This document shows, in pieces, positions 39,113-49,176 of a DNA stretch of 64,000 nt. This stretch comes from Olsenella sp. SW781 (GTDB lineage: Bacteria > Actinomycetota > Coriobacteriia > Coriobacteriales > Atopobiaceae): the NCBI RefSeq assembly GCF_012027725.1, contig NZ_SJOU01000014.1, positions 1-64,000 of the forward strand, in the 5' to 3' direction. The first letter of the stretch is position 1. Every line of letters starts with the position of its first letter. The notes below the pieces were generated by a model that searched no databases, was not told where the DNA came from, and was given only the letters and a program-made list of their open reading frames with translations. Made by a program: the position numbers and the translations under genes.

Positions 39113-39885
39113 TGGGCCCCGACGCCCCGATGCCGTGCGCCTGCGCGGAGCCGAGTCTCATGGGCGCGCCCGAGGCCGGCGCGGACACCTGCGCCGTCAT
39201 CGTGGCGGGCGGCACCGGCGAGCGCTTCGGCGACCCGCGCGGCAAGCAGTTCGTGGACCTCTGCGGCCTCCCGCTCATGTGCTGGTCCGTCGCGGCCTTC
39301 GACCAGGCCCCCTCCGTCGCGCGAATCGTGGTCGTCTGCGCCCCCGAGCGCGGTCCGGAGGTCGAGAAGGACGTGCTCTCGCGGCTCTCCCTGACCAAGC
39401 CCGTGTCCCTGGCCCCCTCCGGGGCGACGCGGCAGGCGTCGGTGTTGTCCGGCCTGGGGTCCGTGCCCCGCGAGCTGGAGTTCGTTGCCGTGCATGACGC
39501 GGCGCGCCCGCTGATCGAGGTCGAGATGATCGAGCGGGCCGTTGCCGCCGTGCGCGGGGACGCCTCGCTCGCCGGCGCCATCCTGGCCTCCCGCTCCGTC
39601 GACACGCTCAAGCTTGTGGAGGGGGACACCATCGTGGCCACTCCGGACCGCTCGTTCTACTGGGCGGCCCAGACCCCGCAGGTCTTCCGGCGCCGCATCC
39701 TGCTCGCGGCGCACCGGGCGGCCGCCCGCGACGAGTACCAGGGCACCGATGACTCCTCGCTCGTCGAGCGCCATGGCGGCCGCGTGCGCGTGGTCGAGTG
39801 CTCGCGCGACAACATCAAGGTCACCGTTCCCGAGGACCTCGCCCTCGCCGAGGCCGCCCTCGGACAGCGCCTCATAGGGCAATGA
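39112..39885 (+). CDS. ispD: 2-C-methyl-D-erythritol 4-phosphate cytidylyltransferase
   Basis: 257 residues. After a leader of about 23 residues with an unusual CACAE, the nucleotidyltransferase starts AVIVAGGTGERFG (P-loop-like GG-T-G-R); VAVHDAARPL, TPQVFRR and TDDSSLVE are diagnostic. Makes CDP-ME from MEP and CTP. ATG 39112 overlaps the disA stop; ATG 39160 (MGAPEAG) would remove the leader. Next to ispF, but separated from it by an 80-bp perfect inverted repeat. Confidence 0.96.
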   Translation: MGPDAPMPCACAEPSLMGAPEAGADTCAVIVAGGTGERFGDPRGKQFVDLCGLPLMCWSVAAFDQAPSVARIVVVCAPERGPEVEKDVLSRLSLTKPVSLAPSGATRQASVLSGLGSVPRELEFVAVHDAARPLIEVEMIERAVAAVRGDASLAGAILASRSVDTLKLVEGDTIVATPDRSFYWAAQTPQVFRRRILLAAHRAAARDEYQGTDDSSLVERHGGRVRVVECSRDNIKVTVPEDLALAEAALGQRLIGQ

Positions 39886-39887
39886 GC

Positions 39888-40052
39888 GTGCCACCGTCGT
39901 CTGCCTCCGGCGTCAGGCGTGCCACCGGCGTCTGCGTGCCACTGGCGTCAGGTTTATTTGGCACGCGTAGATCGCGTGCCAAATAAACCTGACGCCAGTG
40001 GCACGCAGACGCCGGTGGCACGCCTGACGCCGGAGGCAGACGACGGTGGCAC
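39888..40052. repeat. REP-I: perfect inverted repeat with 80-nt arms
   Basis: 39888-39967 and 39973-40052 are exact reverse complements around the 5-nt loop TAGAT. Each arm is three GTGCCAC-led modules; the innermost matches the unit at 21913-22045 (TGGCGTCAGGTTTATTTGGC). Lies inside the ispD-ispF gap, starting 2 bp after the ispD stop. Confidence 0.97.
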
Positions 40053-40070
40053 AACCAGGAAAGGACGAAG

Positions 40071-40553
40071 ATGCTTCGCATAGGACATGGCTTTGACGTG
40101 CACGCGTTCGCCGAGGGGCGCCGTCTCATCCTGGGCGGCGTCGACGTGCCCGCGGAGCGCGGCCTCGCCGGCCACTCGGATGCGGACGTCGTAGCGCACG
40201 CGCTCATGGACGCCGTGCTCGGCGCGCTGCGCGAGGGCGACATCGGCAAGCTCTTCCCCGACACGGACCCCGCCTACGAGGGCGCCGACTCGCTCGCGCT
40301 GATGCGCCGCGTGGCCGAGCTCGCCCGCGGCCGCGGCTGGCGCGTGGCGGACGCCGACTGCACCATCGCGGCGCAGGCGCCCAAGCTCGCGCCCTACCGC
40401 GAGCAGATGCGCGCCAACATGGCCGCCGCCCTCGGCGTTCCCACCGAGGCGGTGGGCGTCAAGGCCACCACGACGGAGCGGCTCGGCTTCGTGGGACGCG
40501 AGGAGGGGATCGCGGCCTGGGCCGTCGTCCTTCTCGAGCGCGCGGAGCCCTAG
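40071..40553 (+). CDS. ispF: 2-C-methyl-D-erythritol 2,4-cyclodiphosphate synthase
   Basis: 160 residues, normal length. Zinc ligands in GFDVHAF and in HSDADVVAHALMDA; KATTTERLGFVGREEGI closes the active site. Cyclises CDP-ME-2-phosphate with loss of CMP as a homotrimer. Strong AAAGGA ribosome site right after the inverted repeat, so it can be translated independently of ispD. Confidence 0.97.
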   Translation: MLRIGHGFDVHAFAEGRRLILGGVDVPAERGLAGHSDADVVAHALMDAVLGALREGDIGKLFPDTDPAYEGADSLALMRRVAELARGRGWRVADADCTIAAQAPKLAPYREQMRANMAAALGVPTEAVGVKATTTERLGFVGREEGIAAWAVVLLERAEP

Positions 40554-40619
40554 GCCGGCCTGCGCCGGTCCCGGCGCTATACTGGTCAGACAACGTATCC
40601 GAGACGCCAAGGAGCAAGC

Positions 40620-42098
<1,479 letters not shown>

Positions 42099-42136
42099 GC
42101 GCCAGCGTACGAGCAAATACGGCTTTCTCGTTTTTT

Positions 42137-42182
42137 TACGCAGAAAAGTGCGCGCAAAATTTTGTGCGCACTTTTCTGCGTA
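42137..42182. promoter_or_regulatory. 46-bp palindrome upstream of the AlbA_2 gene
   Basis: TACGCAGAAAAGTGCGC (42137-42153) is mirrored exactly at 42166-42182, and the centre CAAAATTTTG is also symmetric; only one opposed base pair fails. It lies 32 bp before the start codon and no T run follows, so an operator is likelier than a terminator. Confidence 0.7.
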
Positions 42183-42214
42183 CACTTTGTGGGCAAACGA
42201 GAGAGGGGGATGAA

Positions 42215-43471
42215 ATGCGAGAGTCGAAAACCGTTGAGTTCAAGGCGTCCGTGAGCAACTCGTTCCTCAAAACTGTTTCTGCGTTTGCGAACTACGGTGG
42301 CGGGACGGTCTACTTCGGCATCGCTGATGACGGGACGCCGGTTGGTCTTCAAGACCCCACGCGGGCGTGTCTCGACATAGAGAACCGCATCAACGACTCC
42401 ATCGCACCCATTCCGGAGTTTGAGCTCACGATACGCGCGCTCACCTCGACGGTCGAGCTCAAGGTCATGCCGGGTGCCGCAACGCCTTATCTCTATCGTG
42501 CGAAGGCTTACAAGCGCGCAGATAGCGCGACGGTCGAGGTCGATCGTACGGAACTGACGCGCCTCACCCTTGCCGGCAGCAATCTGAGCTTCGAGCAGCT
42601 CCCGTCAGAGGACCAGGATCTTACGTTCGCTCGACTTGGGGCGGCGATGCAGGAGGAGCTGGGTCTTGCGAGTTTTAACTCCGACACGCTCAAGACGCTC
42701 AGCCTTCTCTCCCCGTCGGGAACCTACAACAACGCCGCGGCGATTCTCGCCGATCGAAGCGCGTTCCCCGGAATCGATGTCGCACGCTTTGGCGAGGACA
42801 TCAGCGTGATACTCAAGCGCGCGACCTATGAAGGCGCGTCTCTCCTGGCGGAGTTTGATGACGTGGCAGGGCTCTTCAGGGACGCATATTGCTACGAACG
42901 GGTTGAGGGGGTCCATCGCAGGCTGGTCGAAACGGTTCCCGTCCAGGCGTTCCGCGAGGCGCTCGCAAACGCGGTCGTTCACAGGACGTGGGACGTTGCG
43001 GCGCGGGTTCGCGTGTCGATGCACCCCGACCGCGTGGAGGTCTCATCTCCGGGCGGGCTTCCAGCGGGCATATCCGAGGAGGAGTACCTCTTCGGCAGGG
43101 TCTCCATCATGCGTAATCCCATCCTTGCCAACGTGTTCTACCGGCTGGGCATCATCGAGGCCTTTGGTACGGGGGTCATCAGGATCAAGGAGGCGTATGA
43201 GGGCAGCGTTGCAAAGCCGACGTTTGCTGTCGCTGAGAATTCGATAACGGTGACCCTGCCCTTCGTCAAGGAGGATAACGGACTGGAGGGCGATCAGAGG
43301 CTCGTATACGATCTGCTCAGTCCCGTGCGGGCCATGGCGACCGGAGAGCTTGAGAAGAGCGTGAGTTTTAGTCGCTCAAAGCTCCGGGGAATCCTCAAGC
43401 GTCTGATTGCTCTTGGGCTCGTGGAGACGATTGGCGCGGGCAGGGGGCTGAAGTATCGTCGCGTCGGGTGA
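42215..43471 (+). CDS. AlbA_2/Schlafen-like ATP-binding regulator
   Basis: 418 residues from ATG 42215 (GAGAGGGGGA upstream). AlbA_2 domain at 1-110: ESKTVEFKASVSNSFLKTVSAFANYGGGTVYFGIADDG, the usual signature. Then the COG2865 ATPase-like part: VQAFREALANAVVHR (N-box of a GHKL-like fold), VSSPGGLPAGISEEEY, RNPILANVFYRLGIIEAFGTGV. A C-terminal winged helix (about 355-418, SFSRSKLRGILKRLIALGLVE). Such proteins are cytosolic putative regulators, some linked to phage defence. Codon use is less GC-rich than both neighbours, and it occupies the site where mrnC lies in Bacillus, so it is likely an insertion. Controlled probably through the 46-bp palindrome. Confidence 0.85.
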   Translation: MRESKTVEFKASVSNSFLKTVSAFANYGGGTVYFGIADDGTPVGLQDPTRACLDIENRINDSIAPIPEFELTIRALTSTVELKVMPGAATPYLYRAKAYKRADSATVEVDRTELTRLTLAGSNLSFEQLPSEDQDLTFARLGAAMQEELGLASFNSDTLKTLSLLSPSGTYNNAAAILADRSAFPGIDVARFGEDISVILKRATYEGASLLAEFDDVAGLFRDAYCYERVEGVHRRLVETVPVQAFREALANAVVHRTWDVAARVRVSMHPDRVEVSSPGGLPAGISEEEYLFGRVSIMRNPILANVFYRLGIIEAFGTGVIRIKEAYEGSVAKPTFAVAENSITVTLPFVKEDNGLEGDQRLVYDLLSPVRAMATGELEKSVSFSRSKLRGILKRLIALGLVETIGAGRGLKYRRVG

Positions 43472-43515
43472 CGTGGGCCCGGTATACTGGCTAAACAAAG
43501 CAAGGGGAGAGTCGT

Positions 43516-44439
43516 ATGGCAAAGAACCAGTCACGCACGCCGGGCCGCGACGTCCGCGGCGGCAAGGGCAAGGGGCGCGCGCAGGCGCCTCGCCCAGGTG
43601 GGCCCAAGGGCAGGGCCACGCGGGGCGAGAAGGGCCGCGGGCCTCGTCCGTTCCCGGGCGCGGCGCGGCGCGGCCCGCAGCTCCGCGACAGGGGCGACCT
43701 CATCGAGGGGCGTCGCGCCGTCGAGGAGGCGCTCGGGTGCGGCATGCCGCTGAGGAGCGCCCTCGTGCAGGAGCGCTCCGGCGAGCGTGACCAGGCGCTC
43801 GAGAGGATCGCCGCGCGCCTGGAGGATGCCGGCGTCCCCGTGGAGCGGGTGCCGCGCGGCCGGCTTGACGCGCTGTCGAGCCACGGCGCGCACCAGGGCG
43901 TCGTGGTGCGCACGCGCCCCTTTGAGTATGCCGAGCTCTCCGACGTGATCGCTGCGGCGGGGGAGGGCGACGCCCTCGTGGTGGTGCTCGACCACGTGAC
44001 CGACCAGGGCAACTTCGGCGCCATCGTGCGCACGGCCGAGGTCGTGGGCGCGGCGGGCGTCGTCGTGGCCAAGGCGAGGAGCGCCTCCGTGGGCGTGGGC
44101 GCGTACAAGACCTCCGCCGGCGCCGTCATGCACCTGCCCATCGCGCAGGTGCCCAACCTCGCCCGTGCCATCGAGGATCTCCAGGCCGCGGGCTTCTGGG
44201 CCTGCGCCGCGACCGAGCATGCCGAGCAGGACGTCTGGCACGCGCCCGTGGGCGGTCGCCTGGCCCTGGTCATGGGCTCCGAGGGAGAGGGCATCTCGCG
44301 CCTGGTTGCCGAGAAGTGCGACTTTGCCTGCCGTCTTCCGCAGCGGGGCCGTGTGGAGTCGCTGAACGTCGCCCAGGCCACGACCGTGCTCTGCTACGAG
44401 TGGCTGCGGCGCGTCGAGACGGGTGGGGCGGATGCCTAG
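43516..44439 (+). CDS. rlmB: 23S rRNA 2'-O-methyltransferase RlmB/TrmH family
   Basis: 307 residues. Basic, Gly/Arg-rich N-terminal tail of about 60 residues, substrate-binding domain (LIEGRRAVEEALGCGMP), then the SPOUT knot: NFGAIVRTAEVVGAAG (motif 1), LALVMGSEGEGIS (motif 2), SLNVAQATTVLCYE (motif 3). Methylates the ribose of G2251 (E. coli numbering) using SAM. The tail is longer than in E. coli, as usual in Actinobacteria. TATACT at 43483 may be its promoter. Overlaps the NYN gene by 8 bp. Confidence 0.93.
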   Translation: MAKNQSRTPGRDVRGGKGKGRAQAPRPGGPKGRATRGEKGRGPRPFPGAARRGPQLRDRGDLIEGRRAVEEALGCGMPLRSALVQERSGERDQALERIAARLEDAGVPVERVPRGRLDALSSHGAHQGVVVRTRPFEYAELSDVIAAAGEGDALVVVLDHVTDQGNFGAIVRTAEVVGAAGVVVAKARSASVGVGAYKTSAGAVMHLPIAQVPNLARAIEDLQAAGFWACAATEHAEQDVWHAPVGGRLALVMGSEGEGISRLVAEKCDFACRLPQRGRVESLNVAQATTVLCYEWLRRVETGGADA

Positions 44440-44971
44440 CCTGGAGGGCTCCCGCGAGCTGCTCGTGGTGGACGGCTACAACGTGATCTTCAAGTCGGCC
44501 CGCTATCTCGCCCGCATGGACGAGACCGTTGCGGGCGACCCCTTCGAGCAGGCCCGCGACTTGCTCGTCGCTGACGTGGCAGCCTATGCCAAGGGGCGCT
44601 ACGAGCCGGTGATCGTGTTCGACGCGGCCGGAAACGTCTCCCCGGAGCGGCCCGACCTCTCCAAGGCCGGCGTGCGCATGGTCTTCTCGCGCACCGGCGA
44701 GTCCGCGGACGCGGTCATAGAGCGGATCGTGACCGAGCAGCGCCTGCTGCCGCGGGCGGTGACCGTGGTGACCTCGGACCGCACGATCCGCGCGACGGTG
44801 GGCGGCGTGCCCGTGACGCGAATCTCGAGCGACGTCCTCGTTGCCGACGTGAACCAGCTGACCGCGGAGTACGAGCAGGCCAACGCCGAGCGCCAGACGC
44901 AGCACATGCGCCTGGAGGACCGCATCGATCCGGCCGCCCGCGAGAAGCTCTGGCGCCTCCTGCGCGGGTGA
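44432..44971 (+). CDS. NYN-domain ribonuclease, Rae1/YacP family
   Basis: 179 residues from ATG 44432. PIN/NYN fold: LLVVDGYNVIF at the start, VIVFDAAGN, and ESADAVIERIV plus VVTSDRTIRATV giving the acidic metal site. Rae1 in Bacillus is a ribosome-associated endoribonuclease cutting mRNA in the A site, and is encoded next to rlmB as here. Overlap with rlmB indicates translational coupling. Confidence 0.9.
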   Translation: MPSLEGSRELLVVDGYNVIFKSARYLARMDETVAGDPFEQARDLLVADVAAYAKGRYEPVIVFDAAGNVSPERPDLSKAGVRMVFSRTGESADAVIERIVTEQRLLPRAVTVVTSDRTIRATVGGVPVTRISSDVLVADVNQLTAEYEQANAERQTQHMRLEDRIDPAAREKLWRLLRG

Positions 44972-45001
44972 GGCTCTCCCGGTGCCCTTCTCCCTGGGCC
45001 C

Positions 45002-45157
45002 AGCCGGCACTTCTAGCCCGCACTCATAAGTGCGGGCACAACGCCCTCTGCCGGCCGGCACTTCTCGCCAAACGGCAGGAAAGAGCCGGCACTCGATGCC
45101 CTGGGCCGTCGCCTCAGCCCGCACTCCCGGGCCGGCACTCATGAGTGCCGGCCCGGG
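45002..45157. repeat. REP-E cluster
   Basis: Palindromes at 45016-45037 (GCCCGCACT / AGTGCGGGC) and 45126-45157 (32 bp, perfect, CCCGGGCCGGCACTCA half), with GCCGGCACTTC half-units between. GGCGAGAAGAACG follows at 45172, and its inverse core ACTTCTCGCC 12 bp later. Confidence 0.85.
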
Positions 45158-45226
45158 TACGCAAAGGCGTCGGCGAGAAGAACGCACTTCTCGCCGCACG
45201 ACCAACCCGCTATCATGTACTGACAC

Positions 45227-45301
45227 GCCGGCATGGCTCAATGGCAGAGCAACGGTTTTGTAAACCGTGGGTTGGGGGTTCGACTCCCTCTGCCGGCTCC
45301 A
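45227..45301 (+). tRNA. tRNA-Thr (TGT)
   Basis: 75 nt with CCA. Acceptor GCCGGCA/TGCCGGC; anticodon loop TTTGTAA (TGT, reads ACA). TATCAT at 45211 is a plausible -10 box. Confidence 0.95.
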
Positions 45302-45428
45302 GAAAGGATTCGAGGCCGTTGCGTCATGCGCTGCGGCCTCGTTGCGTATAAAGCGCCACGAAGGACCATTCTGACCTGCGGATGTGTGCAACTCGTGAGT
45401 ATAGAGACGCCCGGCTACGGGGTATACG

Positions 45429-45457
45429 TTGACAAGTTTTTTTCTCCGGCGTAATCT
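45429..45457 (+). promoter_or_regulatory. Promoter of the tRNA-Tyr/Thr/Met-tuf unit
   Basis: TTGACA (45429-45434), 17-bp spacer, TAATCT (45452-45457). The gap 45302-45508 has no gene. Confidence 0.7.
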
Positions 45458-45508
45458 ATCTTCCGCTCGCAGGGGAGAAAGCGCCTTGTGGGTGGCTGAA
45501 AACGGAAT

Positions 45509-45592
45509 GGGGATGTGGCACAGCGGCAACTGCGGCGGACTGTAAATCCGCTCCCTCTGGGTTCCTTGGTTCGAGTCCAAGCATCCCCACCA
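45509..45592 (+). tRNA. tRNA-Tyr (GTA)
   Basis: 84 nt with CCA and a long variable arm (class II). Acceptor GGGGATG/CATCCCC; anticodon loop CTGTAAA. Confidence 0.95.
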
Positions 45593-45595
45593 TCC

Positions 45596-45671
45596 GCCCG
45601 TGTAGCTCAGTCGGTAGAGCACTTCGTTGGTAACGAAGAGGTCACCGGTTCAAATCCGGTCGCGGGCTCCA
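45596..45671 (+). tRNA. tRNA-Thr (GGT)
   Basis: 76 nt with CCA. Acceptor GCCCGTG/CGCGGGC; anticodon loop TTGGTAA (GGT, reads ACC/ACT). Starts 3 bp after tRNA-Tyr. Confidence 0.95.
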
Positions 45672-45698
45672 TTCCCTCTTTCAGTCGTACGGCACCAC

Positions 45699-45775
45699 GC
45701 CGGTGTAGCTCAGTTGGTTAGAGCACGCGGCTCATACCCGCGATGTCACTGGTTCGAGTCCAGTCACCGGTACCA
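45699..45775 (+). tRNA. tRNA-Met (CAT), elongator type
   Basis: 77 nt with CCA. Acceptor GCCGGTG/CACCGGT with a G1-U72 pair, not the unpaired 1-72 of initiator tRNA; anticodon loop CTCATAC. A lysidine-modified tRNA-Ile cannot be fully excluded. Confidence 0.88.
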
Positions 45776-45867
45776 GAGTTCTTAGCGGCGCTTCGGCGCC
45801 GCTTACCATAAGAACGCGTTAGCACTACGGGATGGCCGAACAGGTTGGTTCCAAAAGGAGGATGGCA

Positions 45868-47073
45868 ATGGCCAAGGAGAAGTTCGATCGTTCTAAGCCC
45901 CACGTAAACATCGGTACGATTGGTCACGTCGACCACGGCAAGACCACCACGACCGCGGCCATCACCAAGGTCCTCTCTGAGACCGAGGGCTGCAAGGCCG
46001 ACTACACCGCCTTCGAGAACATCGACAAGGCTCCCGAGGAGCGTCAGCGCGGCATCACCATTAACGTTGCCCACATCGAGTACGAGACTTGGGAGCGCCA
46101 CTACGCTCACGTCGACTGCCCGGGCCACGCCGACTACATCAAGAACATGATTTCCGGCGCTGCTCAGATGGACGGCGCGATCCTGGTCATCGCCGCCACC
46201 GACGGCCCCATGGCCCAGACCCGCGAGCACATCCTTCTCGCCCGTCAGGTCGGCGTCCCCTACATCATCGTCTTCCTGAACAAGTGCGACATGGTTGACG
46301 ACGAGGAGCTCATCGACCTCGTTGAGATGGAGACCCGTGACCTCCTCTCCGAGTACGGCTTCCCCGGAGACGACCTCCCCATCATCCGCGGCTCCGGCCT
46401 CGGCGCCCTCAACGGCGAGCAGAAGTGGGTCGACTCCATCATCGAGCTCATGCACGCCGTCGACGAGTACATCCCGACCCCGCCGCGTGACAACGACAAG
46501 CCGTTCCTGATGGCTATCGAGGACGTCATGACCATCTCCGGCCGCGGCACCGTCGCCACCGGTCGTGTCGAGCGTGGCCAGCTCAAGCTCAACGACCCCG
46601 TCGAGATTGTCGGCATCCGTGAGAAGCAGACCTCCGTTGCCACCGGCATCGAGATGTTCCGCAAGACCATGGACTTCTGCGAGGCTGGCGATAACGTCGG
46701 CATCCTCCTCCGCGGCATCAAGCGCGAGGACATCGAGCGCGGCCAGGTCATCTGCAAGCCGGGCTCCGTTGACCCGCACAAGAAGTTCACCGGTGAGATT
46801 TACGTCCTGACCAAGGAGGAGGGCGGCCGTCACACCCCGTTCTTCGCCGGCTATCGTCCGCAGTTCTACTTCCGCACCACGGACATCACGGGCGACATCC
46901 AGGAGCTTACCGACTCCAACGGCACCAAGGTCGAGATGGCCATGCCGGGCGACCACGTGACCATCACCGCCGAGCTCATCCACGCCATCGCCATGGAGCA
47001 GGGCGACAAGTTCGCCATCCGTGAGGGCGGCCACACCGTCGGCGACGGCCGTATCTCCACCATCATCGAGTAA
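45868..47073 (+). CDS. tuf: Elongation factor Tu
   Basis: 401 residues from ATG 45868, eight bases after AAAGGAGG; upstream in-frame starts at 45832 and 45862 are unlikely because EF-Tu begins MAKEKF. G domain with [16 protein letters not shown] and NKCD; two beta-barrel domains follow. Delivers aminoacyl-tRNA to the ribosome as a GTPase. It is separate from the str operon here, transcribed from the tRNA promoter as in some other bacteria with tRNA-tufB units. Strong terminator at 47094. Confidence 0.98.
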   Translation: MAKEKFDRSKPHVNIGTIGHVDHGKTTTTAAITKVLSETEGCKADYTAFENIDKAPEERQRGITINVAHIEYETWERHYAHVDCPGHADYIKNMISGAAQMDGAILVIAATDGPMAQTREHILLARQVGVPYIIVFLNKCDMVDDEELIDLVEMETRDLLSEYGFPGDDLPIIRGSGLGALNGEQKWVDSIIELMHAVDEYIPTPPRDNDKPFLMAIEDVMTISGRGTVATGRVERGQLKLNDPVEIVGIREKQTSVATGIEMFRKTMDFCEAGDNVGILLRGIKREDIERGQVICKPGSVDPHKKFTGEIYVLTKEEGGRHTPFFAGYRPQFYFRTTDITGDIQELTDSNGTKVEMAMPGDHVTITAELIHAIAMEQGDKFAIREGGHTVGDGRISTIIE

Positions 47074-47093
47074 CTTCCCAGGAAGAGACTCTT

Positions 47094-47127
47094 GGACCCG
47101 GTACCCTCTGGTACCGGGTCCTTTTTT
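47094..47127 (+). terminator. tuf terminator
   Basis: GGACCCGGTACC pairs with GGTACCGGGTCC around CTCT and T6 follows. Confidence 0.97.
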
Positions 47128-47188
47128 CGCTCGAATCCGCCAAGATATTTGACGGTTTTGTGATTCGTTCTTCTCGCCTCGTGCGAGG

Positions 47189-47218
47189 TTGACAGAATGG
47201 CTGCGGTACTGGTAGTGT
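47189..47218 (+). promoter_or_regulatory. Promoter for rpmG/tRNA-Trp/secE/nusG
   Basis: TTGACA (47189-47194), 18-bp spacer, TAGTGT (47213-47218). A CGTTCTTCTCGCC motif copy lies 10 bp upstream (47166-47178). Confidence 0.65.
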
Positions 47219-47278
47219 TTACCACCGCACCGCGTTCGAGGGAAACTCCCTCCAACGAGAAGCTCTTCAGGAGGATCA

Positions 47279-47428
47279 ATGCGTACTCTAGTTACCCTCG
47301 CGTGCACCGAGTGCAAGCGCCGCAACTACACCACGGACAAGAACAAGTCCAACAACCCGGACCGTATGCAGCTCAAGAAGTACTGCCCGTGGTGCAAGAA
47401 GCACACGCTTCACAGGGAGACCCGCTAA
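47279..47428 (+). CDS. rpmG: 50S ribosomal protein L33
   Basis: 49 residues, [20 protein letters not shown] onward. Two CxxC knuckles (CTEC and CPWC) show the zinc-binding (C+) form. CAGGAGG ribosome site. Precedes tRNA-Trp, secE and nusG as in many bacteria. Confidence 0.97.
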   Translation: MRTLVTLACTECKRRNYTTDKNKSNNPDRMQLKKYCPWCKKHTLHRETR

Positions 47429-47447
47429 CTAGGTGGGTTTTCATCAC

Positions 47448-47523
47448 AGGCCAGTAGCTCCAATGGTAGAGCGGCGGTCTCCAAAACCGTTTGTTGAGGG
47501 TTCGAGTCCTTCCTGGCCTGCCA
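47448..47523 (+). tRNA. tRNA-Trp (CCA)
   Basis: 76 nt with CCA. Acceptor AGGCCAG/CTGGCCT; anticodon loop CTCCAAA. Placed between rpmG and secE, a common arrangement. Confidence 0.96.
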
Positions 47524-47593
47524 GATTTCACCACCGGCTTTCCCTTCGGGGATAGCCGGTTTCCATGTAAGGCCCGTTTCTAGGAGTCGACGG

Positions 47594-47983
47594 ATGGCGA
47601 ACAAGGACCGTAACAAGAGGAGCGTCCGCAAGGCCCGTGCCGAGGAGCGCGCCCGCGTCGAGGCCGCCCAGGCTGCCTCTGCGCAGGGTTCTGCCGGCTC
47701 CGACGGCAAGAAGCCGGCCAAGGAGGTCGTCAAGGCCGAGAAGAAGCCCGCGAAGAAGGACGAGAAGAAGTCGGACAAGAAGCCCGGCCTTTTCCGTCGC
47801 CTGCGGAACTACCTCGGCGACGTCCGCTCCGAGATGCGCCGCGTGGTGTGGCCCTCTCGCGACGAGCTCATGAGCTACTCGGTGGCCATCATCGCCATGC
47901 TCATCGTCTTTGGCATCGTCATTTGGCTCGTTGACTCCGGCATCGTCGCCGCTCTTATCGGCTTCACTGGTCTCAGGGGGTAG
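47594..47983 (+). CDS. secE: Preprotein translocase subunit SecE
   Basis: 129 residues. Lys/Ala-rich cytoplasmic N-terminus of about 70 residues, then the conserved amphipathic segment (FRRLRNYLGDVRSEMRRVVWPSRDEL) and one membrane helix (about 98-118). Clamps SecY in the export channel. The long basic tail is typical of Actinobacteria. Next to nusG, 2 bp apart. Confidence 0.95.
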   Translation: MANKDRNKRSVRKARAEERARVEAAQAASAQGSAGSDGKKPAKEVVKAEKKPAKKDEKKSDKKPGLFRRLRNYLGDVRSEMRRVVWPSRDELMSYSVAIIAMLIVFGIVIWLVDSGIVAALIGFTGLRG

Positions 47984-47985
47984 GC

Positions 47986-48534
47986 ATGGCTAAGCGTTGG
48001 TACGTGATTCACACCTACTCTGGTTACGAGAACAAGGTCAAGGCTGACCTTGAGCACCGCATCGAGACCTATGGCCTCGAGGACAAGGTCGTCGACATCC
48101 AGATTCCGACCGAGGAGGTCACGGAGATCAAGGACGGCGGCAAGCGCGAGACCAAGGAGTCCAAGGTCTTCCCGAGCTACGTCCTCGTCCGTATGGAGGT
48201 TGACGACAACACCTGGGCCGTGGTGCGCAACACCCCGGGCGTGACCGGGTTCGTGGGGCTGGACGGCAAGCCGACGCCGCTTCGTCGCGACGAGTTCGAC
48301 AAGATCATGCGCCGCGGCGGCTCTCGCGGCACTACCACGGCCGTTCCCAAGCGCGTCGCCACCAACCTCGAGGTCGGCCAGGCGGTCCACGTGCTCTCCG
48401 GCCCGCTTGCCGACTTCGACGGCCAGATCTCCGAGGTCATGCCCGAGTCCGGCAAGGTCAAGGTCATGCTCACCATCTTTGGCCGCGAGACCCCCGTCGA
48501 GCTCACGCTCGACCAGATCTCCGTCATCGCCTAG
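47986..48534 (+). CDS. nusG: Transcription antitermination factor NusG
   Basis: 182 residues. NGN domain (RWYVIHTYSGYENKVKADLE, VFPSYVLVRMEVDD) and C-terminal KOW domain (VGQAVHVLSGPLADFDGQISE). Binds the RNA polymerase clamp and couples it to Rho or ribosomes. Confidence 0.98.
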   Translation: MAKRWYVIHTYSGYENKVKADLEHRIETYGLEDKVVDIQIPTEEVTEIKDGGKRETKESKVFPSYVLVRMEVDDNTWAVVRNTPGVTGFVGLDGKPTPLRRDEFDKIMRRGGSRGTTTAVPKRVATNLEVGQAVHVLSGPLADFDGQISEVMPESGKVKVMLTIFGRETPVELTLDQISVIA

Positions 48535-48626
48535 CGGAGTTCCCGCCCGTCCGGTATCGGTGAGGATAGCTTCTCGGACGCGGCGCACACATAGTACGAC
48601 CCGACACGTCTTCAAGGAGAAGAACC

Positions 48627-49055
48627 ATGGCAAAGAAGAAGGTCACTGCCTTCATCAAGCTCCAGATCCCGGCCGGTGCGGCCAACCCCGCGCCTCCCGT
48701 CGGCCCCGCCCTCGGCGCCGCCCAGGTCAACATCATGCAGTTCTGCCAGGCCTTCAACGCCGCCACGCAGGACAAGCAGGGCGACATCATCCCCGTCGAG
48801 ATCACCGTCTACGAGGATCGCTCCTTTGACTTCGTCTGCAAGACCCCGCCCGCGGCGCAGCTCATCAAGAAGGAGCTCGGCCTCAAGAGCGGCTCCGGCG
48901 TGCCCCAGCGCGACAAGGTCGGCCAGCTCACCCAGGAGCAGCTCACCAAGATTGCCGAGATCAAGATGCCGGACCTCAACGCCAACGACATCGAGGCCGC
49001 CAAGAAGATCGTCGCCGGCACCGCCCGCTCCATGGGCGTCACCATCGCCGAGTAG
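48627..49055 (+). CDS. rplK: 50S ribosomal protein L11
   Basis: 142 residues. [20 protein letters not shown] signature at the N-terminus and the rRNA-binding C-terminal domain ending [10 protein letters not shown]. Forms the GTPase-associated centre base. Its ribosome site, AAGGAGAAGAACC, contains the core GAGAAGAAC of the abundant motif. Confidence 0.98.
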   Translation: MAKKKVTAFIKLQIPAGAANPAPPVGPALGAAQVNIMQFCQAFNAATQDKQGDIIPVEITVYEDRSFDFVCKTPPAAQLIKKELGLKSGSGVPQRDKVGQLTQEQLTKIAEIKMPDLNANDIEAAKKIVAGTARSMGVTIAE

Positions 49056-49059
49056 CGTT

Positions 49060-49134
49060 TCGTGCGTGCAAAGGGGACAGTCCCTTTTGCACGCTTTCAC
49101 CGTGCAAAAGGGACTGTCCCCTTTGCACGCACGA
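49060..49134. repeat. REP-A pair between rplK and rplA: 34-nt perfect arms
   Basis: 49060-49093 and 49101-49134 are exact reverse complements with loop CTTTCAC. Unit GTGCAAAGGGGACAGTCCC. It lies within the ribosomal-protein operon, 4 bp after the rplK stop and 42 bp before rplA. Confidence 0.92.
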
Positions 49135-49176
49135 TGTGGGAGGGCAAGAAGCCCGTTGACCACAGGAGGTAGCAAC

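Noticed and set aside
40553-40619. T-box leader for cysS or lysS
   Set aside because: The gaps are under 100 bp and lack the T-box sequence and antiterminator structure.
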